A DNA stretch of 48,975 nucleotides from Butyrivibrio sp. (GCA_017620235.1 JAFZQT010000016.1:1-48975); one strand, 5' to 3'; shown: positions 1 to 6,783, numbered from the stretch's first letter. The notes: a model not told the origin generated them from the sequence alone. A program made the numbers and translations.

Positions 1-1113
1 AACGATCTCATCCAGAGTTCCGATAACGGAATTGGTCGCTTTGGAGATGGTTCCGAATTCATCATTTCTCTTATCAAACTTTTCAACCTTTACAAAGCGT
101 CCGTCTGCAAGCGCTCCGAGAGATTCATTTACTGCGGCGATTGGATCTGTAAAGCTCTTTGCCATCATAAGTGAAAGAATTATAGCAACAATTAGGAGGA
201 TAATTCCTATTATTATAACGGTAAGTGCGGAGCGGATAGCAGGTGCCATTATCTCTGAACTAGTCTCAGAAACAGCAATTATAAATCCGGTCGAGGGCTC
301 TCTTATCCACGATGTATAAGTGAGTTTGCCATCAATGACACTTTCAAATGTATTGCTATCAAGAGATGAAGTCATGTACTCTTCATCAGTATGAACTATC
401 GGCTCATCTTCAGGAGTTATTGAAAATTGTGAATGAGCGGCAACGGTTCCGGCTTTATCTAGGATATATCCGTTCTTTACATTATCAGCAAGGAAACCAT
501 GTAATATTTCCAGATCGAAGGCTCGCTGTACAGTTCCTATCATTTCTCCTGATGTAGGGTCAAAGACAGGGACAATTATTATAGTTATTCTGTTTCCGTT
601 TGCCTTACTTACAACAATTTCAGAAGCAACAATGTTTTTAGATGCTAAACATTCCTGGAAGTAGGCTCTGTCTGCTATGTTTGTTGAATCCTTGCGGTCT
701 GCTCTTGCGAGCTGATCACCGCTTGGAATGGAAACGATAGTGTTATTATTTCCATCATTTATATTTGCATTGATATCATCCAGCTGTCTTAGTACGATTT
801 CTTTTGACTTTTCATTGGGAGATTTAATGAAATCTATAGTACTTTGTGCAGAAGCGCACGTCTGAAGTGCCAGGATGTTCTGCTGAACAAGAGTTGAAAA
901 CTTTCCTTCAACCACCTTGGCATCAGATTCAAGAAGATCCAAGGCATCAGCTTTTGCCTTACTCGTTGATGTGCTGTAGCTTACTATTACGGCAATGATA
1001 AGAGGAATTGCCGCAACTGCCAGCAAGACAGATATGAGCTTGGTCTTAATGCTGTCTTTAAAACTAATATTACTGCTTTGTTTTTTAGTACTAACATTAG
1101 TATTTGCCGCCAT
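1..1113 (-). CDS. Methyl-accepting chemotaxis protein, N-terminal part (cut by window edge)
   Basis: I translated the minus strand back from an ATG at 1113, which has GGAGG at 1119-1123. It reads MAANTNVSTKKQ, then a first membrane segment (about residues 27-46, LISVLLAVAAIPLIIAVIV). A roughly 220-residue extracellular region follows, with the look of a dCache sensor (FDLEILHGFLADNVKNGYIL, then SWIREPSTGFIIAVS). A second membrane segment (LTVIIIGIILLIVAIILSL) leads into the start of a HAMP-like region (FTDPIAAVNESLGALADGRF, ending GTLDEIV). The frame is open to base 1, so the coiled-coil signalling domain lies outside the window. Family role: senses an external ligand and signals through CheW/CheA. 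The ligand cannot be told. A sigma-28-like promoter precedes it. Confidence 0.9.
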   Translation of the reverse strand, partial: MAANTNVSTKKQSSNISFKDSIKTKLISVLLAVAAIPLIIAVIVSYSTSTSKAKADALDLLESDAKVVEGKFSTLVQQNILALQTCASAQSTIDFIKSPNEKSKEIVLRQLDDINANINDGNNNTIVSIPSGDQLARADRKDSTNIADRAYFQECLASKNIVASEIVVSKANGNRITIIIVPVFDPTSGEMIGTVQRAFDLEILHGFLADNVKNGYILDKAGTVAAHSQFSITPEDEPIVHTDEEYMTSSLDSNTFESVIDGKLTYTSWIREPSTGFIIAVSETSSEIMAPAIRSALTVIIIGIILLIVAIILSLMMAKSFTDPIAAVNESLGALADGRFVKVEKFDKRNDEFGTISKATNSVIGTLDEIV

Positions 1114-1145
1114 AAGCACCTCCATGAAAGAATAAAGAAAACTTT

Positions 1146-1153
1146 TTATCGGG
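1146..1153 (-). promoter_or_regulatory. Possible sigma-28 (SigD/FliA-type) -10 element for the chemotaxis receptor
   Basis: On the minus strand this reads CCCGATAA, about 33 bases before the ATG at 1113. It resembles the CCGATAT/GCCGATAA -10 of flagellar sigma factors, as expected for a chemotaxis gene. The -35 is poor: a TTAG sits at 15-base spacing instead of TAAA, so this remains a suggestion. Confidence 0.4.
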
Positions 1154-1257
1154 AAAAAATCAATTATTCTAATTATGGGTTCAATTACAATTTTATAATG
1201 AAACGAAACATAATTGCGCATATTTATACACTTTTTATCAAATTTTCATACTTGCTA

Positions 1258-1287
1258 TTGACGGAAAAACCAACTAGTATCTATATT
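1258..1287 (+). promoter_or_regulatory. Sigma-70-type promoter for the thioesterase gene
   Basis: TTGACG (1258-1263) and TATATT (1282-1287) are separated by 18 bases, about 60 bases upstream of the thioesterase start. A short GACTG/CAGTC hairpin lies in the leader. Confidence 0.5.
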
Positions 1288-1347
1288 TATTGTTAGCGAT
1301 ATGACTGGGGAATAACAGTCTTTAAGGAAAGAAGGAGTAATACCAAA

Positions 1348-1800
1348 ATGAGACCAACACGTACGGAAAAAGAGAATGCAATGAGGGAGAAGATTATCCC
1401 TGAATTATATGCGAACGAATATAATAAGTTCATTGGCTTTGAGGTGCTTGAACTCAGCGCAACTTACAGTAAGTCAAGGATCAAAGCAGATACCAGATTG
1501 CACAATACATACGGAAGCATCCACGGCGGAGCGCTTCTTTCATTCGTTGATGCCATGGCGGGGGCAACGGGAAGCATGAGTGGATATTATGTGACAACAG
1601 TGTCGGCTAATCTGAATTTTCTTTTACCGGCTGTGAATACAGAGTATATCTATTGTGAATGTATGAAGCTCAAGACAGGTAAGCACATTCTGGTATTCGA
1701 TATCAGAGTTACGGATGATAATGGCAATCTCTTGGACAGCGGAGAGTTCTCATTCTTTGCGAGCAAGGTTCCGGTTCTGGGAGATAACCTTAAGTTCTAA
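1348..1800 (+). CDS. PaaI-type hotdog-fold thioesterase
   Basis: This 150-residue protein has the usual length of a single hotdog domain. The signature lies near residues 52-72: NTYGSIHGGALLSFVDAMAG, with the HGG turn and an Asp in the long helix, as in PaaI/YigI-type acyl-CoA thioesterases. The strands VTTVSANLNFLLPA and GKHILVFDIRVTDDNGNLL complete the fold. The family hydrolyses acyl- or aryl-CoA thioesters in the cytoplasm; the substrate cannot be inferred. The start is supported by AAGGAG at 1332-1337. The gene stands alone, with its own promoter and a terminator before the MerR unit. Confidence 0.8.
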   Translation: MRPTRTEKENAMREKIIPELYANEYNKFIGFEVLELSATYSKSRIKADTRLHNTYGSIHGGALLSFVDAMAGATGSMSGYYVTTVSANLNFLLPAVNTEYIYCECMKLKTGKHILVFDIRVTDDNGNLLDSGEFSFFASKVPVLGDNLKF

Positions 1801-1806
1801 TGTATA

Positions 1807-1847
1807 TAATCTCTATCAAAAAAATATTTGGTAGAGGTTATTTTTTT
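1807..1847 (+). terminator. Intrinsic terminator after thioesterase gene
   Basis: An A/T-rich stem pairs AATCTCTATCAAA with TTTGGTAGAGGTT using two G-U pairs. A run of T (1841-1847) follows. Confidence 0.75.
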
Positions 1848-1849
1848 AC

Positions 1850-1880
1850 TTGACTATGACGTAACGTAATAGTTTAAGCT
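1850..1880 (+). promoter_or_regulatory. MerR-family promoter/operator with 19-bp spacer
   Basis: The -35 TTGACT (1850-1855) and -10 TAAGCT (1875-1880) are 19 bases apart, the over-long spacing typical of MerR-activated promoters. The spacer holds an inverted repeat: ACTATGACGT (1853-1862), one central base, then ACGTAATAGT (1864-1873), 9 of 10 positions matched. The regulator gene starts 29 bases downstream, so autoregulation is likely. Confidence 0.8.
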
Positions 1881-1908
1881 CTAATTACACGTGAAGGAGG
1901 TGCCAACT

Positions 1909-2637
1909 ATGAAAACAGTAAATGAGGTGAGCAAGCTGACCGGAGTGAGTATACGCACTCTGCAGTATTACGACAAGATAGGACTTCTTATACCAACAGA
2001 GTATACGGAAGCCGGCTACAGGCTGTATGACGATGCGGCGCTGGAGAAATTACATCAGATTTTGCTGTTTAAAGAGCTGGAATTTCCGCTAAAAGATATC
2101 AAGGAAATAGTGAACAGAGCAGATTTTGACAAGACAAAGGCACTGGAGCAGCAGATCGAGATTCTTGAGCTTAAGAAGGAACATATCGAGAATCTGCTGA
2201 ATATGTGCAAATATCTAAAAGCGAGAGGAGTGAGAAATTTGAATTGGACAGTATTTGATTCGAGTAAACTTGATGAATATTCAAAGAAAGCAAAAAGCGA
2301 GTGGGGAGAGACCCCTGCATACAAGGAGTATGAAGAAAAGAGCAAGAACCGGACCAAGGAAGATGAGCGTAATATCATGGACGGGCTGACGAAGATCTTT
2401 GAAGAGTTCGGAGCAATGAAGGATACGGATCCTACTTCCAAGGAGGCACAGGAACAGGTTAAGAAATTGCAGAGCTACATCACAGAGCACATGTATACCT
2501 GTACAAATGAGATACTTTTGGGACTGGGAAAAATGTATGCCGGCGGCGGAGAATTTACCGAGAACATCGATGAACTCGGCGGATCCGGAACTGCGGAATT
2601 TTCTTATAAGGCGATAAAGGCGTATTGCGAAAAATAA
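1909..2637 (+). CDS. MerR-family regulator with TipAS ligand-binding domain
   Basis: The N-terminal winged helix (residues 1-70) is typical MerR: MKTVNEVSKLTGVSIRTLQY, then a YDKIGLL segment and AGYRLY. A coiled coil (about 75-110) follows. The C-terminal part (about 130-242; EEFGAMKDTDPTSKEA, HMYTCTNEILLGLGKMY) matches the TipAS drug-recognition domain, which binds cyclic thiopeptides in Streptomyces TipA. I chose ATG 1909, not GTG 1891, because the GTG overlaps the GGAGG ribosome site (1896-1900). Its own promoter carries the matching palindrome. The flavodoxin gene 80 bases downstream is probably co-transcribed and so a target. The inducer is unknown. Confidence 0.88.
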   Translation: MKTVNEVSKLTGVSIRTLQYYDKIGLLIPTEYTEAGYRLYDDAALEKLHQILLFKELEFPLKDIKEIVNRADFDKTKALEQQIEILELKKEHIENLLNMCKYLKARGVRNLNWTVFDSSKLDEYSKKAKSEWGETPAYKEYEEKSKNRTKEDERNIMDGLTKIFEEFGAMKDTDPTSKEAQEQVKKLQSYITEHMYTCTNEILLGLGKMYAGGGEFTENIDELGGSGTAEFSYKAIKAYCEK

Positions 2638-2717
2638 TTTATTCTGCTAATGACAACGAGCAATTTGTTCGTTACAATGGCAATAAAGAATCTGAAAATT
2701 GAAAAGAGGGAGGACGC

Positions 2718-3206
2718 ATGAAGACACTGATAGTTTACTACTCAATGGAAGGAAACACGCAGTACGTTGCTGACAAGGTAAAAGAAAAGGTTGATTCCGA
2801 TACACTTCGCCTTGTTCCCAAGAAAGCCTATAACGACAAAGGCTTTGCTAAGTTCTTCTGGGGCGGCAAGAGCGCTCTTATGGCAGAACAGCCGGAGCTT
2901 GAGGATTATAGCGTTGATCTGTCCAAGTATGAGCGCATCATATTTGGTTTTCCGGTTTGGGCAGGAACTGTCACGCCACCTATTCGTACCTTCATTTCAG
3001 ATAATAAGAAAGCACTTGCAGGAAAAAGATTTTCCGCATATGCCTGCATGGCCGGTTCCGGCGGCGAAAAAGCTATCAACAAACTCGCCAAGATTTTGGA
3101 GATACCGGGATTTGAAGCAACATCAATTTTTATCGATCCCAAAGCAGCCCCCAACGCGGAAAAAGAGGCACAGATCAATGGTTTCTGCGTTGCTTTGAAT
3201 CAATAA
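2718..3206 (+). CDS. Flavodoxin family protein
   Basis: The 162-residue protein starts MKTLIVYYSMEGNTQYVADK, whose SxxGNT loop binds the FMN phosphate. IIFGFPVWAGTVTPPIRTFI supplies the second FMN loop (W/aromatic), and ACMAGSGGEKAINKL the third. It fits the flavodoxin_4-like group of short FMN proteins that act as single-domain electron carriers or quinone/nitro reductases. GGGAGG (2708-2713) supports the start. It lies directly after the MerR/TipAS regulator with no terminator between them, suggesting drug- or redox-responsive expression; that link is inferred. Confidence 0.85.
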   Translation: MKTLIVYYSMEGNTQYVADKVKEKVDSDTLRLVPKKAYNDKGFAKFFWGGKSALMAEQPELEDYSVDLSKYERIIFGFPVWAGTVTPPIRTFISDNKKALAGKRFSAYACMAGSGGEKAINKLAKILEIPGFEATSIFIDPKAAPNAEKEAQINGFCVALNQ

Positions 3207-3228
3207 TGAGGCGTTACATTTTATTTAT

Positions 3229-3278
3229 ATTCTTTTAATTTCAATTTTGTTTTATTTGATGACTCGAACATATATAAT
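3229..3278 (+). promoter_or_regulatory. Cassette A promoter (one of three with identical spacing)
   Basis: An upstream box ATTCTTTT (3229-3236), a TTTGTTT-type box (3245-3252) overlapping a weak -35 (TTTTAT), and TATAAT (3273-3278) occur at exactly the same relative positions as in the promoters at 3555-3604 and 6161-6210. An ATTACA motif follows the -10 in all three. Confidence 0.7.
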
Positions 3279-3284
3279 TGCTAT

Positions 3285-3482
3285 TACATACTTCCCAGTT
3301 GCGTTTCGGTACGCAGTGACCGAGGGTGCGGACTGTATCAGGCGCCAACGGGGATAAGCCACCTGATCATTATTTATCATTGAAGTGATAAGGTAAGGCT
3401 GAGGTATAACGCATAGGAAAGAGTTAGGGAAAAGTGCATTTCATATGCTGCAGGAGAGATCAGCATAAGAAGTGCATTTTTT
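3285..3482 (+). ncRNA. Candidate structured RNA of cassette A (unidentified)
   Basis: Between the cassette A promoter and its terminator I find no open reading frame with a ribosome site, but several hairpins. TGCGT and ACGCA close on a UUCGGU loop (around 3303-3318). ATCAGG pairs with CCTGAT around a GC-rich 19-base segment (about 3338-3368). TTATCA pairs with TGATAA over a six-base loop (about 3376-3393). The terminator hairpin follows. In the two sister cassettes the same slot is filled by a secreted-protein gene. I compared it by eye with TPP, guanidine, cobalamin, fluoride, c-di-GMP and 6S consensus features and found no acceptable match. It could be a small RNA or the leader of a lost gene. 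Confidence 0.45.
3435..3482 (+). terminator. Cassette A terminator
   Basis: TGCATTTC and GAAGTGCA, together with TATGCTG and CAGCATA, form a long stem with the loop CAGGAGAGAT. Six T follow (3477-3482). The loop is nearly identical to those of the terminators at 4221-4267 and 6730-6775. Confidence 0.75.
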
Positions 3483-3554
3483 CTATGTTTTACTTATTAA
3501 ATCTGTGATTTATGAATGTACATTTTTTTTAATCATTTACCGATTTTATTTCAT

Positions 3555-3604
3555 ATTCTTTTTATTCTGAGTTTGTTTCAATTGCGGGGGCAGATAATTA
3601 TAAT
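3555..3604 (+). promoter_or_regulatory. Cassette B promoter
   Basis: ATTCTTTT at 3555-3562, TTTGTTT-type box 3571-3578, TATAAT at 3599-3604, with the same spacing as cassettes A and C. TTTCAA 17 bases before the -10 is the likely -35. Confidence 0.7.
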
Positions 3605-3640
3605 TGCAATTACATAATTTGTAGAAAGTGAGGAATGTAA

Positions 3641-4198
3641 TTGAAGATGCTTGCGAAAAGAACTCTTGCTGTGATCACAGCGAATCTCCTGTTTGTTGTA
3701 ACGTTTTTTATTGGAGGCATAAAGAGCGATGCGGCAGGTGCAGGTGCGACCGGTGACACATATGTGTATGTCACCAAGACAGGTGATTGCTACCATAGCT
3801 CAGGTTGCAGCAGTCTTCGGAAAAGCTGTATTTCAATTTCGCTTCAGGACGCAATAGATGATGGCTACAAACCATGCAGAAGATGCTTTCCCGTGGCGCT
3901 TGATACAGTTCCGCTAATGAGTGAAGTCGAGTTGGAGATTGAGGCACTCAGGACATATGAAGGAAATACCAAGGACTTCAATGCATACGCTTACTACATG
4001 AATAATGTTGATCTCCAGATTGAGATCGGACCTGACGGTGATGCGTTGCTGGAGCATTACATTGAACAGGGTAAGGAAGATGGAAGGATAGCAAAGGAAA
4101 GTGGTAAGGCAGAGGAAAGAGTATCAAAGGAAAGCGGTAAGGTGGAGGAAAGAGTATCAAAGGAATACGGTAAGTTAGAGGATAGGATTGCAAAGTGA
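3641..4198 (+). CDS. Small secreted protein with YH-GC-PC-C cysteine motif and C-terminal charged repeats
   Basis: I did not find a named function. Residues 1-32 form a signal peptide (MKMLAKRTLAVITANLLFVV, then TFFIGG and a cleavage-like SDAAGA). Residues about 40-85 carry YVTKTGDCYH, SGCSSL and YKPCRRCFP, a four-Cys/His pattern resembling the small zinc-ribbon-like domain seen beside secreted nucleases. Residues 113-150 (FNAYAYYMNNVDL, HYIEQGKEDGRIAK) match a short surface-protein motif common in Lachnospiraceae. The tail then repeats a 12-residue unit (ESGKAEERVSK and variants) three times; its paralog at 6248-6709 lacks this. I chose TTG at 3641 because the paralog begins with ATG at the matching codon and AGTGAGG lies 7 bases upstream. 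Confidence 0.75.
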   Translation: MKMLAKRTLAVITANLLFVVTFFIGGIKSDAAGAGATGDTYVYVTKTGDCYHSSGCSSLRKSCISISLQDAIDDGYKPCRRCFPVALDTVPLMSEVELEIEALRTYEGNTKDFNAYAYYMNNVDLQIEIGPDGDALLEHYIEQGKEDGRIAKESGKAEERVSKESGKVEERVSKEYGKLEDRIAK

Positions 4199-4220
4199 AA
4201 AAGAATACGTGAAGAAAAGT

Positions 4221-4267
4221 GCACTTCAGATGCTGTAGGAGAGAGCAGTGTCTGAGGTGCTTTTTTT
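4221..4267 (+). terminator. Cassette B terminator
   Basis: GCACTTCAGA pairs with TCTGAGGTGC and CTG with CAG around the loop TAGGAGAGAG. Seven T follow (4261-4267). Confidence 0.85.
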
Positions 4268-4294
4268 GTTTGGGTGATAAAAACAGAAAACTCG

Positions 4295-4323
4295 TTGCAA
4301 GCAATAATGAAATATAGTATCCT
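4295..4323 (+). promoter_or_regulatory. Promoter of the ATPase/nuclease-like module
   Basis: TTGCAA (4295-4300), 17 bases, TATCCT (4318-4323). Two copies of TGATAAAAAC (4275-4284 and 4339-4348) flank it. The module therefore has its own promoter after the cassette B terminator. Confidence 0.5.
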
Positions 4324-4374
4324 GTTATTGAAGAGGGCTGATAAAAACGCAAAGCATGTTTTTGTGAGGTGCAT

Positions 4375-5529
4375 ATGAAAATATTAAGGATAAGAGTAAA
4401 AGGGCTACCATTGTATAAAAAAACGTTTGATGTATCGTTTTGTGCTGTACAAAGGGTTCAAAGTAATCACATGGATTCTGTTTTTAACTTGTTTAGCAAT
4501 ATTTATGTGAATACCGTTGAGGCGTTTGTCGGTATTAATGCTTCAGGAAAAACAATGGCGTTAAAGGTTATTTCTTTTGCAAGTATGCTTTTGGGGGCTG
4601 TGCCGTTAAATGCAGAGTTTATTCCTCAGATTTTAGAAGAGAACACTTTGACGGTATTTGATATTGATTTCTTTGTGGATAATAAGATTTTTCATCTTAA
4701 TAGCGAGATTGTGAGAAAAAAGAATTTGGATGGAACTAATAGTATCCGGATAATTTCAGAGAAATTGTGGGAAAAAGGCGTCACCAGTAAGATTAATAAA
4801 ACTAATCTGCTGTCTTTCGAAAAGATGTCTCCTGCCAGAGTACGTGATAATTCAGATGAGTACCTTCCGGATGATGTTAGTATTATGATTGCTGTTAATA
4901 AGCAAATTCAGGATAAGATTACTTTTGTTGATCTTGTGGCTTTTACGAATGTAAATCTTTTTTTTCCGGAAGGAGGAGACATTCCAACAGAAATTATTTC
5001 GCTACTTGATCCTACAATTGAATATATTACAGTCGAAAATATAAATGATAAAGTAGTCACCAGACTAAAATTCTTCAATCAAAATGAGATCGTGATATTG
5101 GAATCCAATGAACTTAATGTTTATCTTTCCTCTGGAACAGCTAAAGGTGTACGAGTGTTTACCGATGCTGCCAGAGTATTGAAAAATGGCGGATATTTGC
5201 TTGTTGATGAGGTTGAAAATCATTTTAACCGTGAGTTGGTTGCAGCTTTACTTCGGCTGTTTATGAATAAAAAGACTAATCCGAAAGGAGCAGTTATTAT
5301 TTTTTCAACGCATTATCCGGAACTATTGGATGAACTTGATAGGAATGATTCTGTATTTATAACCAGAAGCGATAAAGGGCTGATTGTTGATAATCTTAAT
5401 TCTCTCTTGGATAGAAATGATATAAAAAAGAGCGAGGTGTACCAAAGTAATTTCCTTGGAGGAACTGCACCAAAGTACAAGTCAGTGCTTGCTTTGCAGA
5501 AAAGTATTATTAAGAGCTTGGAGGATTAG
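4375..5529 (+). CDS. AAA/ABC-type ATPase, probable defence ATPase (OLD/AAA_15-like)
   Basis: The 384-residue protein has a P-loop GINASGKT near residues 53-60 after the sequence VEAFV. An ABC-type signature region (SSGTAKGVRVFTDAARVL) lies near 256-274, followed by a Walker B (GGYLLVDEVEN), a D-loop and an H-loop (IIFSTHYPELLDEL). This is the layout of SMC/OLD-like ATPases without a fused nuclease. I started at ATG 4375, which has GTGAGGTG upstream; the in-frame GTG at 4369 is inside that ribosome site. The next gene begins directly after its stop codon, so the two are co-translated. Known systems pairing such an ATPase with a TOPRIM partner (PARIS, RloAB/AbiL-like) protect against phage. Defence here is inferred. 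Confidence 0.75.
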   Translation: MKILRIRVKGLPLYKKTFDVSFCAVQRVQSNHMDSVFNLFSNIYVNTVEAFVGINASGKTMALKVISFASMLLGAVPLNAEFIPQILEENTLTVFDIDFFVDNKIFHLNSEIVRKKNLDGTNSIRIISEKLWEKGVTSKINKTNLLSFEKMSPARVRDNSDEYLPDDVSIMIAVNKQIQDKITFVDLVAFTNVNLFFPEGGDIPTEIISLLDPTIEYITVENINDKVVTRLKFFNQNEIVILESNELNVYLSSGTAKGVRVFTDAARVLKNGGYLLVDEVENHFNRELVAALLRLFMNKKTNPKGAVIIFSTHYPELLDELDRNDSVFITRSDKGLIVDNLNSLLDRNDIKKSEVYQSNFLGGTAPKYKSVLALQKSIIKSLED

Positions 5530-6069
5530 ATGAAAGTAAATATTTCGAGCTCAAGTTTTATTGCATGTATCTGTGAAGGCGGTGCAGAGACTGCAATAAT
5601 GGATATTCTTCTTGATAATGACCTTTTGATATTCAGAAGAGAGCAATTGATTGAAGAGAGAGTATTACCACGAACATCAGTAAAAGAATTTGAACGCCGA
5701 TATTTGAGGATGGCATTTGATCAGAAAATTATAATACTTCGAGTAATTGATTCACGAGGAGAGGAGTTTAATCTCAGCCGGGCATATCGTTGCCAAGTGG
5801 AAATAATTAATGTGATCACAGCTCCGGAGATAGAGATGCTTATTATTGCAAGTCAAAGAAAGTATAACGAGTATATGCGATCAGGTATAAAAAAGCCAAG
5901 TGACTATTGTAAAAACGTACTTGGAATAAAGAATGTAAAATCGCCTGCTTATATCAGAGATTACTTTTCTGATCCTAAATACCTTATTGAAAGCATTAAA
6001 GAATACAATCGTATTCATAAACAAAAGAATAATGAAGCTTCTCTTTATGATTTAATAAAAAAGAAATAG
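5530..6069 (+). CDS. Partner of AAA ATPase, possible small TOPRIM/RloB-like nuclease
   Basis: Near the N-terminus of this 179-residue protein is FIACICEGGAETAIMDILL. CEGxxE followed by a helix is the shape of TOPRIM motif 1, whose Glu is catalytic. IIILRVIDSRGEEF (about residues 74-87) could supply the strand ending in the metal-binding Asp, but a full DxD is not seen. The second half (PEIEMLIIASQRKYNEYM, then KPSDYCKNVLGI, YFSDPKYLIESI) is conserved-looking but I cannot name it. The ATG follows the ATPase TAG with no gap, so they should act as a pair: the ATPase senses, this protein cuts or otherwise acts. The TOPRIM assignment is tentative; it could be an uncatalogued effector. Confidence 0.5.
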   Translation: MKVNISSSSFIACICEGGAETAIMDILLDNDLLIFRREQLIEERVLPRTSVKEFERRYLRMAFDQKIIILRVIDSRGEEFNLSRAYRCQVEIINVITAPEIEMLIIASQRKYNEYMRSGIKKPSDYCKNVLGIKNVKSPAYIRDYFSDPKYLIESIKEYNRIHKQKNNEASLYDLIKKK

Positions 6070-6160
6070 TTTTATTACTATTATGAAGATTCAAGGTTTT
6101 GTAGAGAAAAACTGTATGGTCTTTTTTCTATGTGTTTAATTTTTTGCTTTTTGTTTTTAC

Positions 6161-6210
6161 ATTCTTTTTATGGCGATTTTGTTTCATTCGCAGACACTAG
6201 TGGTTATAAT
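6161..6210 (+). promoter_or_regulatory. Cassette C promoter
   Basis: ATTCTTTT (6161-6168), TTTGTTT box (6177-6184), TATAAT (6205-6210), at the same spacing as cassettes A and B. Confidence 0.7.
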
Positions 6211-6247
6211 TTCAATTACAATATTTTTTGAAAGAGAGGTGTTTCCA

Positions 6248-6709
6248 ATGAATATGCTTGTGAAAAGACATTTTGCAGTGATCACAGCTGTTCTCATAGT
6301 TGTAGGCACATTTATTACCGGAGATATAAAGGTTATTGCTGCAAGTGGTGATACAACTGTGTATATCACAAAGACCGGAGAGAAATATCATGCGGACGGA
6401 TGCAGAAGTCTAAGTAACAGCAAGATTGAGACTACGCTTCAGAGTGCTGTAGATAAAGGTTATGAGGCGTGCAAAGTTTGCAAGCCACCTAAGCTTAATG
6501 CTGCAAGTGCGACAACCGCTACACAGACAAAGGCAGCAACAGATGCAGTTGAAGCATTAAAGACATATAAGGGAAACACCAAAGATTTTAACGCTTATAC
6601 ATATTACATCAATAATACTGATCTCCAGACCGCTGTGGGGGCAGATGGAGATAAGTTATTGAAACATTACAACGATTTCGGTAAGACAGAGGGAAGAATA
6701 GCAAAGTAA
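6248..6709 (+). CDS. Small secreted protein, paralog of 3641-4198
   Basis: The 153-residue protein follows the same plan as the cassette B protein. It has a signal peptide (MNMLVKRHFAVITAVLIVVG, then TFITGD), the cysteine region (YITKTGEKYHADGCRSL, YEACKVCKPPK), an Ala/Thr-rich linker (about residues 80-100) and the C-terminal motif (KTYKGNTKDFNAYTYYINN, HYNDFGKTEGRIAK). It ends directly after GRIAK, without the charged tandem tail of the paralog. ATG 6248 is preceded by AGAGAGG. Role unknown; export and a metal-binding or disulfide-bonded small domain are inferred from the sequence. Promoter and terminator match the other cassettes, so shared regulation is likely. Confidence 0.75.
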   Translation: MNMLVKRHFAVITAVLIVVGTFITGDIKVIAASGDTTVYITKTGEKYHADGCRSLSNSKIETTLQSAVDKGYEACKVCKPPKLNAASATTATQTKAATDAVEALKTYKGNTKDFNAYTYYINNTDLQTAVGADGDKLLKHYNDFGKTEGRIAK

Positions 6710-6729
6710 GAGAGAATACGTGATAAGAG

Positions 6730-6775
6730 GCACTTCAGATGCTGTAGGAGAGAGCAGTGTCTGGGGTGCATTTTT
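6730..6775 (+). terminator. Cassette C terminator
   Basis: The stem GCACTTCAGATGCTG against CAGTGTCTGGGGTGC has the loop TAGGAGAGAG and then ATTTTT. The near-identical loop is shared with cassettes A and B. Confidence 0.85.
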
Positions 6776-6783
6776 ATGATGAA

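Noticed and set aside
1078..1296. 72-residue plus-strand protein
   Set aside because: It lies over the start and promoter of the minus-strand chemotaxis gene, is very A/T-rich and has no ribosome site.
2791..3198. 135-residue frame inside the flavodoxin gene
   Set aside because: Shifted-frame shadow; the other frame has all FMN motifs.
3300..3430. TPP, guanidine or cobalamin riboswitch in cassette A
   Set aside because: Fragments such as AGGGTGC and CCTGATC recall TPP, and ACGGGGATAAGCC recalls guanidine-I, but the order and essential blocks (CTGAGA; ACACGG...AAAAGCC) are missing, and no gene follows.
3978..4374. Minus-strand frames opposite the cassette B gene
   Set aside because: They are antisense of the tandem charged tail and of the terminator, with no start signals.
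6184..6369. Minus-strand frame over cassette C promoter and signal peptide
   Set aside because: Antisense of the secreted-protein gene with no ribosome site.
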